A stretch of DNA of 64,000 nucleotides from Neonectria sp. B-13 (lineage: Eukaryota; Ascomycota; Sordariomycetes; Hypocreales; Nectriaceae): the NCBI GenBank assembly GCA_002682825.1, contig NOKP01000009.1, forward strand, positions 744,001 to 808,000, read 5' to 3'. The translations under genes and the position numbers were made by a program. Positions 1 to 11,577 of the stretch are shown in pieces. Position 1 is the first letter of the stretch; every line of letters begins with the position of its first letter. The notes beneath the pieces are model-generated. The model was not told the origin of the DNA and made no database searches. It saw only the letters and a list, made by a program, of their open reading frames with translations.

Positions 1-1389
1 TCATTACAGTGAATTTTAGATAGTAAATAGGCAAGAAATAGACTATCAATGGTATAATAGTAGACTTTACTACTATAGCCATTAGAACTAGTGCAGAAGC
101 TTCTAGCACTAAGATAGTATCTCTTTTTATAGTATCCTTGAAAGATATTCTAGGCGTTTTATGCTAGCCATTGAAAGTCAGTAGTAGAATTACTATAGGG
201 ATATCATATATTGAACTCAATGAGGTAAAGGTGTCCCTTGAAAATCTCATCGGCCGCGAAAGGAAGGCATATAGTACATTATGTACAACTTCAATCATGA
301 GTGCATATTCTTCGGTTTTGGGATTATAAGGCAGGCTAGAGTGGTTCTTAGCTCTGATTTTGAGTACTATCTGGATAGATAGCCTTTTGGAATAGTAAGT
401 TTCTTTGGCTTTTCAAGGGATATTCTCTAAACTAACCATAAACTCATTACTAGCCTTTAACTGATCTACCTATAGTCTACTACAGGCTCACCAAATGTAC
501 TACTATCTTAGAATCTTATACTACTTGGTTGAAGTTGGTCATATACTAGCTGGCGAACATGAGTAAAGTAGATTCTAATGCTTAACTGAGAGGATTGATT
601 TCTCTATGTAAGGCTAATGTAGGAATGCTGCTGGATGAGTGTGCTTGCTGCACTATATTACTATTTGGTAGCAAAGGGTATACACAGTCAAAATAGGATA
701 AATTATTGAAAGTAAGTATCCCATCTGCACTAGCTACTATATTCTATATAGAGTGTATGGTCATAGGACTCTATTATCAATCTTAAAGCAATTAACTGGT
801 TTATAAGGGGACCGTAGGAAATTGAGGCTGTAGGCAACTCTCTTTTTGCTGCAAAGTCGTTTCAGGGGAATTGTGATTTCCTGAAGGCCTAGTAACTAAT
901 TCCAAGTCATCATCTTAGAGGCCTAATACCTATGATCTTTTAGACAAGGTCTATCTTGGGCCTCAAGACTCCTCTAAGAATCACAAGGAAGTCTCAATCC
1001 TCGGAGGATGTTGACCTATCTCAGGCTCAGGTTTATTCTTAAGGTCAGGCAGAGACAGAAGCTTAGCTGCTGAGTCAAGAGATCAGTCTAGCTGGTGGCC
1101 GAGCTTTTCGAAATGGAGGCTGAATGGAACTCTGTAAGGTTGACAACATGGCGAAGCAAGTAGCTAAACCACACTACGCTATTATAGCGCAGTCGATATT
1201 CCTTCATGTCGTTAATGGCTGAACAATCCAGCCAAAGCAGGGACATGCCCAGAATCAGGTAGCGTGTGTAAAGAATGGAATGCGTGGTTATAGGGAGCGA
1301 TCACCGCAATGTATAATAACTCGGTTGTTCGGTGTCATGCAAGGAGTTGTGAAGAAAGAGGAAGTAGGAAGTAGGAGATTTGTGAGGCT
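1..1389. other. No recognisable gene; degraded DNA
   Basis: Moderately AT-rich sequence with frequent stops on both strands and no open frame with family-like features. The first ~800 bases are rich in TA and poor in CA/TG, which resembles RIP-eroded transposon remnants. From about 820 the composition becomes more balanced, but I recognise nothing coding. I see no terminal repeats that would define an element. Confidence 0.5.
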
Positions 1390-2400
1390 GGGATGGTCAC
1401 TTCGACCACATCAGCATCAAGAACGCCCTCCCGTTCGAGCAGGGCACCTTCCAGCTGTGATGACGAGACTTGGAAGCCGCGCACTTTGATGAGCTCTTTG
1501 AGGCGATCCACCATGTAGATCCTCGCTCCCGGTCCATACTTGACTGCGTACGGGATATCTCCCGTTTTAAGCCACGATCGTCTCCCGAGTGGCTTTGGGG
1601 TTACGTCAGCAGCCTTTTATCACTGTTGGTATCGAGAAGCATAGTTCTCCTGGCTTATTGGGCTCAGTAACCTCTCTCTCGCCGTTCTGGGCTCAAGGAG
1701 GATTTCTTGAGCTCTATATGAACTTGTGCCTCTCCGTTGGCAATATATGCGTAATGTGTTATCTCGACGCCCTTCGGCAGCCCTGTGGTCCCGGAGCTGT
1801 AGTTGAGGCAGCAGGTCGATTCACGCGGATTTGCGGGTTCCATCTAGTCAAACTGCTGGGCTTCTGCCGTGCCGGCCAGCAGCTCTGACCAATGTTTAGC
1901 GCCATCTGAGCTGCTCCCTGTAATTGGAGAAATGGAGCCGTCGAAGGAATATATCCGATTGACTAGAAGGCTGACCTTTGATGCGGCTTCAAGGGCAACT
2001 GTGAGGCTGTTCTTCTGAACAATAGCCAATAGTGCGTCGCTGTCTCGGAGCTGATGGACCACCTTTGCTGGACCGAATGCTGGACTCGCCCCGGTAAAAA
2101 TTCCACCAGCCGCAATGATTCCCATAAATATGGCAGGAAAATAGATCTCAATCCTAACAAAGAGAAAGACTCAGTCTCCAGGGCGCAGGCCGGCATTTTA
2201 GAGATCCAATGCAACTATTTTCGAGATAGGGCGAATATCGAAAAGGACAAGATACCACGTATCAGGGTGATCAGCGTCGATGAATGCTTTGACAAGGGGA
2301 AGGGGATCGAAAGACGAACCGAAGAGCCACCTTTGCAGTGACACTTCGGGCACAGGCATTGTTCGCCGCGGTGGAATGAATCGTGATATTTTGTTGAAGT
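1390..2400 (-). pseudogene. Broken 4-coumarate-CoA ligase-like (AMP-binding) gene
   Basis: Reading the minus strand in several frames recovers ordered pieces of an adenylate-forming acyl-CoA ligase. The N-terminal block around 2,290-2,050 includes the motifs GLRPGD and GIIAAGGIFTGASP. The phosphate-binding A3 motif [12 protein letters not shown] lies near 1,785. A GELC...PTVIKG block (around 1,650) and the C-terminal hinge block VDRLKELIKVRGFQVS (around 1,500) follow. The pieces are separated by in-frame stops, including one just before the A3 region and one inside the GLRPGD block, and by frame changes. The stretch between A3 and the GELC block is missing, so most of the catalytic core is deleted. 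Known members activate carboxylic acids as acyl-adenylates and then as CoA thioesters, often in peroxisomes or secondary metabolism. This copy cannot encode a working enzyme. Confidence 0.8.
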
Positions 2401-3600
2401 GCAGGTGTCTATCTGTTGTGAAGAGGAAATAAGAGAGTTCAGTGTGGGCAGCTGGGTAAAAGGCAACTATTGCAATGAATTGTTTGGGTTAGAAAAGTTG
2501 AGAGTTCATTAAATAGGCGTTGTGTTGAATGACCACAAACCACAGGCACGGAAGAGCATAAACAAAAGAAACTCACCATTGTCACGTCAGACTGCGCCGG
2601 CAATCTCGCTATTGACTCCGAGTGAGATATTCTGGACTCCCTAGAGTCGAGACGTCGGTCTGTCCCGATTTACCTGCCACCTCGATTGCTTGCCAATATG
2701 CGCCAAGAGAGCGGAGAAGAGCTTATGGGCGTGAAGCGAGTTCTCAAGGCTTTCATGCAGGCACCTACACATCAATCGCATACTATGGGGAGTAGTTGAA
2801 TCCCCCGCTGTGGTAGTAAATGCATCACTGCGTTTTCTTCCATTGCCCTAGCGGCCTCTCAAACATAGTCATCTCCAAGCAAGACCTCAGTGGTCAGGCT
2901 GTTCACCTGACGGCATTCTTCCTCAGCGCAGCCGCCGATGCTTTTGTCTTCTGCAGAGGCGAATGGGACACCGAAGTATAGCATCCCCTTCATCGCATCC
3001 CTGGGGAATTCTTGGCACGGCTGTCTAGCGCCTATCTTACTAGCCTAGTTATAAAGGAAGTTGCATTTCTTCAGAGAGACTAAGAGACTTTTTTATATTT
3101 GAAGAGATTATATGAGAGTTGGTCAGTATAGTCCTGCTATGTTAAATTCCTCCTTACTGGCGCGCTTTTCCCACGGCAAACCATGACGATCACCCAATGC
3201 AGCGATGTGATAATAGTCAAGTGGACCATGTGGGTCAAGTAAGATGTAAAAGTAAGAATCTCTTGTATTAGTGATATCTCCCAGCCGTTGTCTCAAAGGA
3301 CGGGTAACTATTCAGATGTCCGGTAAACAGGGAATCAGCAAGACACAGCTACCCGCACCCTCAATCAGTCTCTTCAATTTAAAGAAAACAACCATAAGTC
3401 AAGTAAGTCAACACTTGGAAATCAACAGAACGAAAACGTCATCAAGGCCACCATTGAGACCGGCAAGACTGTTGTATTGCTTGCTACAGAATATACTACT
3501 TCCTTCAAATAGCGCAAATTCAGGCTGCTCATTCACTAGCAAATCCATAGGTTCAAGTACTTGAGATTCAGTACTCAACGTCACCACTATGAGCACCCAA
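2401..3600. other. Intergenic, no confident gene
   Basis: No convincing coding region. A minus-strand stretch around 2,850-3,020 reads open for about 50 codons with several cysteines, but it has no start, no family motif I recognise and is followed by stops. It may be a gene fragment. The rest is mixed-composition DNA without visible repeats. Confidence 0.4.
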
Positions 3601-6208
3601 TCAAAGCCGAATAGCACCCTTACTGGCCATAAATAGCCCGAAGAAGGTCCTTTGACTGAGACTTAGTCCATTCCATTTGAGGCCCGGGGCTATAAATGCA
3701 GTCCGTGAGGTGGAGTAGTTCGTCTCCATGAATGTGTCAAACTCGTCCAGGGCTGGGCGGGCGTAGTATTTGTTGGTCCGGTAATACTCCTCCATCCGCC
3801 TCAGCAGCTCACTGGTTTCGGACGACTTCAAAAGCTCATCAATAATGTATGTACGAATCTTGGCGTTATACTCTGGGTCTTTGATGGGATCTTTTCCGGC
3901 GTGGGTTTCAGAAGATGGGTGCATGAGGTTCTTGTAAGCAACGACGTCAAGATCTTGGATCAGACTAAAAAGCTGGACGACTCTTTGTTGCTGTTATTTA
4001 TCCTTAGTCCGATGGTCCAAAAGAAAGATTGAGTCTACTTTGGGGGGACAGTATGACGCTTACATTCATCAATCGCCATAGGCGATGGTCCTTGACTGTG
4101 CTAACCCATGCCGTGGGGCTATACGCGTCGATAGTCAGTCAATAGCCAACCAAGAATAGACTTGAAAGAAATGGTCTACATGAGAGGAACCAATTTTAAA
4201 ACGTACTTGGATGCTAGAAGCGTGTTGCCGCCATGGGCATCCCATGTGAGTCGAGCCTCTTGGTGGAGAGTCGCGTCTCCTTCCTGCGATCCTTTGCCAC
4301 TGGTAGATGCAATTCCAAAGGAGCCGCTGACCTTGGGGGTCTGTATACTGAGGCCAGCACTCTTGCGAGTTTGGTCCTTGATTTGTTCAAGACTTGCTAG
4401 TTCGCTTTTTGTGACACTGCGCGTGCTGGACAAGTAGCCGCCTAAGGTGAAGGATGTAGCAAAGACGTTTCCTGAGTTGGAATTATTAGCAGTGAAGCTC
4501 CCCTGGGAACTGAAAATATGCGACTGTACCATATCGGCGTCTAAAGCGATCAACTCCAGATTGGTTCGTCACGTTACATGCTTCCAGAGCGCATTCTGGA
4601 GTCAGCTCAAGAGACTCAGATTCAAGCTCAACCACAACGCGGGGAAACTGTGTTGATTTATTAGCTGAAGTGCTGAAAAGAGCGGTTGCTCATAGGGGTA
4701 TAAACGGACGTTGTAGGTAACGGCAAGAGTATCGATGTTTGTAACATCTTTATTCTGGTTGGCCCACGAATGCTCGTCATCGAAAGCGGCGGAGATCGAG
4801 ACGGGAATCTTGGCTGGGCCGCCGCTGGAATGTACACAGTAATCAGAACTCGATCGGAATGGTAACGGGAGATACTGAGAATAAATAGAGTGATAATCGA
4901 TGGAGAGGTGATGATACGTACATGCTGCCGCCGACTGCCAGTGAGTTGAATCCTTCTTTGATAAGCAACTTATTCGTCTGGTGATTCATTTCAGTCACAT
5001 TGACTGTAGCGGCATCGTCGACATAGAAAGGCGGAATTGAGGGATTGTACACCCGCTATGGAGGAAATATCAGTCAAGTTGTTATACCTCGATAAGTAAT
5101 GAGCATTATATTTCTCACTAGAGCTTTGAGGTGTCCCAGTTTCTTAGAAATCGATGTCTTACCAATTGATCGTCCATTCCTTTCGCGGGCGTTCCAGGAA
5201 TAGGAATACCGCGCAGTCGAAACGCTGGCTTCGGCGCCTTAACCAAGATTCCCTTCTGGGAGTCCAAGTAATAGCCATGGAAAGCTCGGTTGTTCCTCAG
5301 CACGACATCCCAGTCTGCCTCCTTAAGCTCCGCAGGCTCCGGGAGCTTTTCGGTGCCAACGGCACCCGCGTAGTTTGCACTCAGAGCCGCCAGATCTGTA
5401 TTCGTGAAGGTGGGCAGAACTCCACGTTCGAGGAACTTGGCCTTGCTCGCCTGCTCCAGAAGCTTTGCCATTGTGGCATTTTCGGCGGGGAGCGCTAGTG
5501 GCGTGCCTGCGGCAGGGCTACTGTCAGTAACCTTGACTTGGAAGGTTGGAATTCCTGGAGCTGGAGCTGCTGGAGCTGCAACAGGGGCAGCCGGGCTGGA
5601 ACTGGAGCAACTGGAGCGGGAGCTGGAGCAGGAACTGGAGCTGGAACGGGAGCTGGAACGGGAGCTGGAGCTGGAACGGGAGCTGGAACGGGAGCTGGGG
5701 CTGGAACAGGAGCTGGAGCAGGATCCGGTTTAAAAATCTTTTGACCCTGAAGAGTGTCAGTCTGGAGATAAATTGAATGATTTTGCTTTATATTGAGCTG
5801 TGTTGCAAATTGCTACTGTTTCGACAGCTTCATTCAGATTGCCACTTTGGGGAGACGGAAAGAATATATGGAGATATTAAGCACTCACCTCCACCGTCAA
5901 TGTCATGTAATATGCCAGCGTTGTTTTATCATCAAGACGCGTTTTGCCGTCTGCAGTGAAGAACAGCTTGGTGGAGCTGGAATTTGTTCATTTCACATTA
6001 GCACCACTTCTCAGTACGAGGCTGTGAAAAGTGAAAGCCTTATCCCAGAAGAAGCCTGGACTCACATGTTACACTTGCTTCGAATATTAGAGAGCGTTAT
6101 TGCTGCAACATCCCCCCCCCCCAACTCATCGCTGGGGAAGGACGGAAACACCGAGCCATCAGGGCCAGAAATGGCAATTTGGAACTTTGGGTGTGGAGCA
6201 GCCATCAT
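3601..6208 (-). CDS. MACPF-domain protein, ten exons, apparent frameshift in linker
   Basis: A multi-exon minus-strand gene beginning MMAAPHPK at 6,208. Likely exons: 6208-6066, 5976-5889, 5761-5163 (containing the frameshift), 5055-4922, 4824-4710, 4647-4530, 4471-4207, 4118-4064 and 3990-3601. Every junction has GT..AG ends and keeps phase. It starts with a small ubiquitin-like segment (about 60 residues), then a Pro/Ala-rich linker, then a region with the membrane-attack-complex/perforin signature spanning a splice site (RYG|NVFATSFTLGG) and the fungal-type WDAHGGNTLLAS and W..TV..H..WR blocks near the C-terminus. MACPF proteins oligomerise to form membrane pores; fungal ones often act with an aegerolysin partner, which I do not see here. 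There is no signal peptide. Within the Pro/Ala linker (around 5,590-5,605) the reading frame slips by one base, so the upstream and downstream frames do not join. That is either a real inactivating deletion in repetitive DNA or an assembly error. The family call rests on motif memory, not a search. Confidence 0.7.
5545..5735 (-). repeat. Pro/Ala-coding minisatellite within the MACPF gene
   Basis: A near-perfect 6/12-base periodic tract of GCTCC(A/C)GTTCC(A/T)-like units that encodes alternating Pro-Ala-Pro-Val on the minus strand. It separates the N-terminal segment from the pore-forming region. Such tracts change length easily, which fits the one-base frame slip at its downstream edge. All forward-strand Glu-Leu or Gly-Ala open frames here are shadows of this tract. 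Confidence 0.85.
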
Positions 6209-7976
6209 AGGAGACAAAATGCCGATATAGAAAGATCAGATAGGTTGGAGGAATGGATAAAACTCTAGGGTGATTATACTCTCTTTATTATAACCACCGC
6301 CGCACTTTTCAGCCGTCTCTCACCTAATTCAGGGGAGAGTTCTTGAGGCCACGCAAAGAAAAGGCTGGATCGCCTGAGCCCGGAATGTCAGTCACACTCT
6401 TCCCCCCTCCGCCATGCCCGACCCAAGCACCGTGCAGATGTGGAGTATGTCTCACAGAAGTTGATCGTATGGTATTCACCGACACGAAGGTGGGTGGACA
6501 AGTCCGGTCACGGACGATCGCTAGCCAGCTATCTTGATTCGAGCCCTAAGCGCGTGGTTTCTCAAAAGAGTTAGCTAGTTGTGCTCTTGCCTCGGCGAGT
6601 CCCGTCCCCGAGAACTTCGGTGAGAGAAACGCGTCATTTCCTACGAGTTCGGTCAGTTATGTCTTAGTGCGCCAAGACGCGGCCTGGGTCAAGCTGAAAC
6701 GAAGTTTTAGGGAAAGCGGGAGCGTAGGGGTCTGCGGTCCCAGCCGTCTATGGGAGAGAACTAGCGGACATCGGCATTAGCTTCTGTTGTGGTGGAGTAT
6801 AAACAGGGGAGGTGCCGCATAGCGGCGCTTATGCGACATTGAACTGGCGCTATTAAATACTCGCATAGCCAAGAGCAACCATACCTAGCCGTCTCAGGAA
6901 ATATAATAGCGGTCTGAGTTGCTGAACCTACGCTATCGAATACATTCTCATAGTGGCTATTTCAATAGTGCGTGTGATAATGATGTTCCAGGATCCATGC
7001 ATTCTGACCCCTAGTTCCTACAGCATTGTGGGGAACCGAGCGAACATCGTCCGTGCGGTGCTTATTTGTAAAGGTTGGTTCGACCAGGGTGGGATATTAG
7101 GCTTGAAGGGTAGGTATTGGTATATTGTAAGACTTCAACTTGGCCAGCAGTCAGAGATTGCTCGCCGAGGACTCTGGTAGTCCTTGTAGGGCTCCTCTTA
7201 CATTTATTATTAGCATAGTCAAATTTCCACCCCCGACCAGTCAAACCTCGCACGCCATTCGCATCGTACAAACAACTATTTTGGGCCATTGATGCAACCA
7301 CATGATGGTCAAGTCGGACCACGTATCAACTCTTCGACTTGGACTAGCGCATGTTTACAGCTGCAGAACAACCTAGCTTTGGAAACTTGAAATGTAAATG
7401 TGGCTTGCTGTAAACCCATATCGAGCGACAGACATCATTATGGGTCGATCCAAATTCAGAGAGGTCGGTCCAGGCTTTCCATTCGAGTCTGTGGCCTCAT
7501 AATTTAGCTCACAGATCATTCCGTTGCCGTAAACCCTTGGTCTACATAATACGTATTCCTCGTCGTCCCTTTATCAGCCAGCCACAATTCTCTTGGCGGC
7601 GCTAGACTAAGTTCATTGTGTTGAGAGGCCTCAATGAAAATCACGTATCCCGTAGGTTGTAACTATTCTCGACGCCTTTAGCGTCAAGCTACACATATGG
7701 CGGTGAGATAGCCCTGTGATAGAGAGTTAAGATCTCTTGGACAACGCAATAATTCCGACGTTGCCTCTGGCTCTCTTGCGTCATCGTGTGAAACAAGTCT
7801 TCAAGGTTAGCAATTGTTGCATATATAAGGTGGTATGAATGCCGGTGTGCGACGTTCTATCCAGTCACCTTCTCCGGACTTCATTGTTTCTTGCAACCAC
7901 TTTGGCAACACGCATCATACCAAAATTCTCTTCATCTTGAATTATCCCTGCATCCGCAGCTCCTATTCCAACGAAA
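6209..7976. other. Divergent intergenic region between two pore-former-like genes
   Basis: About 1.77 kb with no supportable coding sequence. It separates the minus-strand MACPF gene from the plus-strand helical pore-former-like gene, so both promoters should lie here. A short imperfect inverted motif occurs near 6,820 (GCATAGCGGCGCTTATGC). A TATA-like box lies near 7,822. No transposon ends recognised. Confidence 0.5.
7822..7829 (+). promoter_or_regulatory. TATA-like box upstream of the 7,977 gene
   Basis: TATATAAG about 150 bases before the ATG at 7,977, a usual spacing for a fungal TATA element plus 5' leader. Assigned from position and motif only. Confidence 0.4.
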
Positions 7977-9519
7977 ATGTCAAACCCAGCAGTGGTTAAG
8001 TGGAATCCCACCAGCGACGATGACCTCAAGCTCAAAGCGGCCTTGGAAAGACTCTCCAAGTCGACTGATTCTGTTCTACTCTCACCTATGGAGGAGATTG
8101 AGCACCAGAAACAGGAGAAGAAGTTCATCTTGCAGGGAGAAAGTTACTTCGGTAAGTTGACTACTCCCCGTTTGTCTTTATCCATACTATGCGATAACGT
8201 GATAGAAGAAGCTGACAATCCAATGCGGTATAGCCCTGAAGGCCTACGTGATGACAGGAAAGGGCTTTCCTGTTGACGAGGCTGCATTCACTAGCCAATA
8301 TACCGCAGATGCCTTCAAGGTGCTGAGCAACATTGACCCTGAAATCTATGACCTAACCAAGGCTGCTCTGGTTGGAATGGGAGGATCATGCAAGCCGTTC
8401 TACGACACCAAGTTGCCCAAAATGGGTTAGTATATCTCTTTCCACCATATCTTGTCAATTCATGCAGACAATCAACATCTATTCCCAAAGATGCTTGCCT
8501 GTCTGTTTCAGTTCGTCATCACTGACCTAAGATAGTCCAAGCCGGCTCTTACACGGTCACCTGGAGCGAGGCGACAATGCGGTACCTCACGGAGGCCTCA
8601 AAAATGAACCTCCATGCTCATCTAATGGTTCTATTGGATCCGAAGTATGAGACACTGGAAGACCAGGACAAGGAATACAAGAACGCTCTGGCAGGGGCAC
8701 GCCTTTCACTGCGCCTACTTCAAGAGGAAGCTGAAAAAGGGCAAAAGGTGACGCAAGAGCTCGTTGATGATTTGAACAAGGTCCGTGAGAAACCATTCCA
8801 TCCCCATTGCTTGAAAGCCCAACTACATTGAGCACTCACTAACAACGCCACACGCAAAGTTTCGAGACAGTACAACGAAGGTGTATCCCCTGGTCCAGCG
8901 CATGATCACGCAATATATCACGGGCCCAGCTTCGAATCCTAAGAATCAGGAGACACCATACCTCCAAGTTCTCAACAACAAATATCAGGGCTCTATGAAG
9001 CTGATGTCGGAGAAATTGAACGAGTACAACGGCAAATTCGACGATTGGAAGTCAGCCACAGGATTGGCCATCGGAATTGGTGTCTCAGTTGGTTGGATCC
9101 CAGTCTTCGGATGGGTTCCACTGGGCTTTTTAGCAAATAATGCTGACAACTTGCATAAGGCGTGGGAAAAGCTCAAAGTCGAATACGACGCTTTGAAAAA
9201 TGAAAACGACAAGGAATTCTTGCTGATGAAATCGGTCACGACCATGACTCACCAGTTCCAAGGCTTGGATAAGAAGATCGAACTTGCCATCAGCGCAGTT
9301 GGAGAGCTCAGTCTGATGTTTGAAGATCAAGGCCAGTCTTACGCTGAAATCGGTGGGTGTCTCGGAGCAATTAGTACCATCACAACCGAGGAGAATGCGT
9401 TTATTCGCCAGGGCTACATTACTCAAAAGGTGGAGGAGACGACTGATAGTCTGAAGAAGCTGCAAAAGGCTGCCGCAGGATTTGTCACAGCCATTCTCTC
9501 CGAAAAGACCATTGGTTGA
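7977..9519 (+). CDS. Putative alpha-helical pore-forming protein (Xax/Hbl/ClyA-like)
   Basis: Four exons, 7977-8151, 8236-8425 (acceptor at 8,233-8,235 region), 8536-8780 and 8860-9519, give one 423-residue frame with phase kept. Introns have GTAAGT, GTTAGT and the less usual GTCCGT donors; the third has a CACTAAC branch point. The predicted protein is almost entirely helical and Glu/Lys-rich, with long amphipathic stretches and one strongly hydrophobic segment at residues ~272-295 (GLAIGIGVSVGW...VPLGFL), shaped like the membrane-inserting hairpin of bacterial helical pore formers such as the xenorhabdolysin A, Hbl/Nhe and ClyA groups. Length (~400) also fits. There is no signal peptide, which is also common in those families. 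Neighbours are a MACPF gene and other effector-like genes. A non-toxin helical membrane protein remains possible; the family assignment is by architecture rather than a diagnostic motif. Confidence 0.6.
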
Positions 9520-10049
9520 AGCGTCTTGGAGGATAGAACAGATGGATTGTTGAGTACCTAGAGAAAGACAATTTGTAACAGTTGGAGGGAATGTCTATTT
9601 CAGCACCCTTGACAAAGATAGGAACGAGGTAAGGGATGGAAATTTATTCTGCGGTCTTAAATACACCACTTCCATTTGCTTTAACAGTTCGTAACGTCAC
9701 GAGCTGCTAGAATGTCATTGGGAAGTAATTTTCCTCCTAAGTTTTAGTCTTAATATATTTCAGTCAACGAAAGATTTCAATCGAGCTGCCGTAGAACAGA
9801 GGCAACACGACACACATAATGAAACTGCATGGCTTTGCTACATAAAATTCATCGCTTCTGCTCCCGATCCACGAAAACTTTCCATTTTACATGTCCAAAG
9901 GTTACAACGAGACAAAAAACACTTGATGATTAGAAATTGAAAATAGGGCTAAACTGTGCTTTCAATATTTTGCGGCACAATAAATGTATAACCGAAAAAA
10001 TCAATCTCCTTCTCCTTCCCCGCCCAGCTTGTCCATCTCATCCAGTATC
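9520..10049. other. 3' intergenic region
   Basis: About 530 bases between convergent genes (plus-strand gene ending at 9,519, minus-strand gene ending at 10,050). AT-rich 3'-UTR-like sequence; no coding signal or repeat seen. Confidence 0.5.
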
Positions 10050-10373
10050 TCATCTGGTAAAATAATGCTCAGTGACGTAGTGCCCGTTTGCATCATAAAC
10101 CTTCACCTCGGGCGAATCTCCAATCATGCCCCTCGCGATTGTGGCGGTGAATGGACCTTGCAGCTCCACAATTGCCGGGGTTCGATATTGCCATTCCACT
10201 TCGGGATCGCCGTTGAGATTCAGGGAAACAAAAATACAACGGGCGATCGTAACTGTGGTAAATATATTGCCCACAGCGGCAGCAATAGGTATGTTTTGGT
10301 TGGCATGACCGCGGATGATCACAGGGACATCCAGGCCGTTTGTGACGTTGATATTCGTGAAAGTAAGAGCCAT
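10050..10373 (-). CDS. Small beta-rich protein of unknown function
   Basis: A single-exon frame of 107 residues beginning MALTFTNINV at 10,373 and ending HYFTR. Composition alternates hydrophobic and polar residues with many Val, Ile and Thr, suggesting a small beta-sandwich. There is no signal peptide and only one cysteine. I considered an aegerolysin partner for the nearby MACPF gene, because the size and beta character fit, but the aromatic and CGR/SPSGTEG-like hallmarks of that family are absent. It lies tail-to-tail with the helical pore-former-like gene. I do not recognise its family. Confidence 0.55.
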   Translation of the reverse strand: MALTFTNINVTNGLDVPVIIRGHANQNIPIAAAVGNIFTTVTIARCIFVSLNLNGDPEVEWQYRTPAIVELQGPFTATIARGMIGDSPEVKVYDANGHYVTEHYFTR

Positions 10374-11289
10374 GATCTTCTCTTAGACGGTGGATCTTGT
10401 TTTTTAAAAGACTTGGATAGACGTTTGGTGAATCTTAATGAAAATGAGAATTCAGGATGAAGCGTAGAGGTTCACCTAAATGAGAGGCAGGGGATGTAAT
10501 ATACTCACAGAAACATCCACCCTGAAACATTTAATCAATGAAATTGACCTTCTTGTCCCCGTTACTGTTTTTCAGATGCGGGTTTAGCGAAGCCTCCCCC
10601 TAGAGTCCCGTTGCGGGTAATAGTCGAGAGATTCCCATTAGGTTAACGGCTAGACCTTTTCTATCCAGCCGTGCATAGGCGACTCTTGAGCTACGGCTTA
10701 GATTGCGGATTCCTAATCGGTAGACGGCTAGGCCTTTTCAACGGGCCACGCTTCCTCCCCACTATCTCGGATTATGGATTCCAGGATAGTTAATGACCAG
10801 GGGTTCTCAGGCAGCCACAATCAGTATATACGCTCCTCTACAGCTCTGTCTCAAATTGTCGTTCCACCCTCGTACGCTATTACGAAACGCGTGCATCCGG
10901 AGGTTTCGCTTATTCCATCTCATTTTAGTGCCACGATGTTCAGCCCGCACCGATATAATAAGCTAACCAAAAAGATTATAGAGATAGGCTAAACTCCCAA
11001 CTATTGATTCAAGCATCACTACAGGGTGACTTGGCATGTCTCAATACAACCAATATGCAGGGATACTGCTCAGCTGAACCTGTACGTGCATAAGAATCGG
11101 CCGGAATGCGATGGACATTTTGAATAAGCTGAAGGACAACTAGACACCATATGTGTCATGTAGTTATCTATAACTGGTATCATAACTCAATGGGACTTCT
11201 GATATTCTTGGGGACATCTTCTTATTTCTGGCCAGATTGATCAATTTCACTGTTTGCAAAATTCAAGAGAACCATTTCTCGTGTGGAAC
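10374..11289. other. Intergenic region with a degenerate short direct repeat
   Basis: About 0.9 kb without a supportable gene. Around 10,610-10,745 two ~40-base segments resemble each other, sharing ACGGCTAGRCCTTTTC preceded by a GGATTCC/GATTCCC-like block. The remainder looks like upstream sequence for the two flanking genes. Confidence 0.45.
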
Positions 11290-11577
11290 ATGAATATGTA
11301 CTTCGGTCGGGCAATTCCTCTGCTGGTGCTTGTTACCATGGCGTATGTCCAAACTGCTTCGGCAACCTTGAAGGTCCAGGGTATGTTGTGACCACTCTGA
11401 AAGTGTATTTATTTGTTTTCATATCAGCTAACCCATCAAGAAGAGTATGATGAAAGTGAGGTCAATCAACAGCAGCCGATACATGCCCTGGCTTGCAATC
11501 CAGATGCATGCCAACAGCAATGCTCTCCGAAGATCGGCCAATGCGATCCTTTGCAAGAAAAGTGTTTCTGCACTTGA
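11290..11577 (+). CDS. Small secreted cysteine-rich peptide (defensin-like spacing)
   Basis: Two exons, 11290-11380 and 11441-11577, joined by a GTATGT..AG intron with a GCTAAC branch point close to the acceptor, encode about 75 residues. The N-terminus is a clear signal peptide (MNMYFGRAIPLLVLVTMA...ASA). A short acidic/Gln-rich pro-segment follows, then a compact six-cysteine tail with spacing C-x4-C-x3-C-x6-C-x6-C-x1-C ending KCFCT. The CxxxC...CxC arrangement matches the cysteine-stabilised alpha-beta framework of defensin-like peptides. An acceptor at 11,427 would put the second exon out of frame, which is why the later AG was chosen. Possible roles are antimicrobial peptide or small effector. 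Cysteine-rich coding potential continues beyond the TGA in the same frame. Too short for confident family assignment; the splice choice is inferred. Confidence 0.5.

Noticed and set aside
5404..5744. Forward open frames rich in Glu-Leu or Gly-Ala
   Set aside because: Shadow frames of the Pro/Ala-coding tract of the minus-strand MACPF gene.
6112..6122. Run of eleven C as a suspected frameshift in MACPF exon 1
   Set aside because: Read with eleven G on the minus strand the frame stays open to a GTGAGT donor and joins exon 2 in phase.
10050..10373. Aegerolysin partner for the MACPF gene
   Set aside because: Size and beta character fit, but the conserved aromatic and CGR/SPSGTEG-type motifs are missing.
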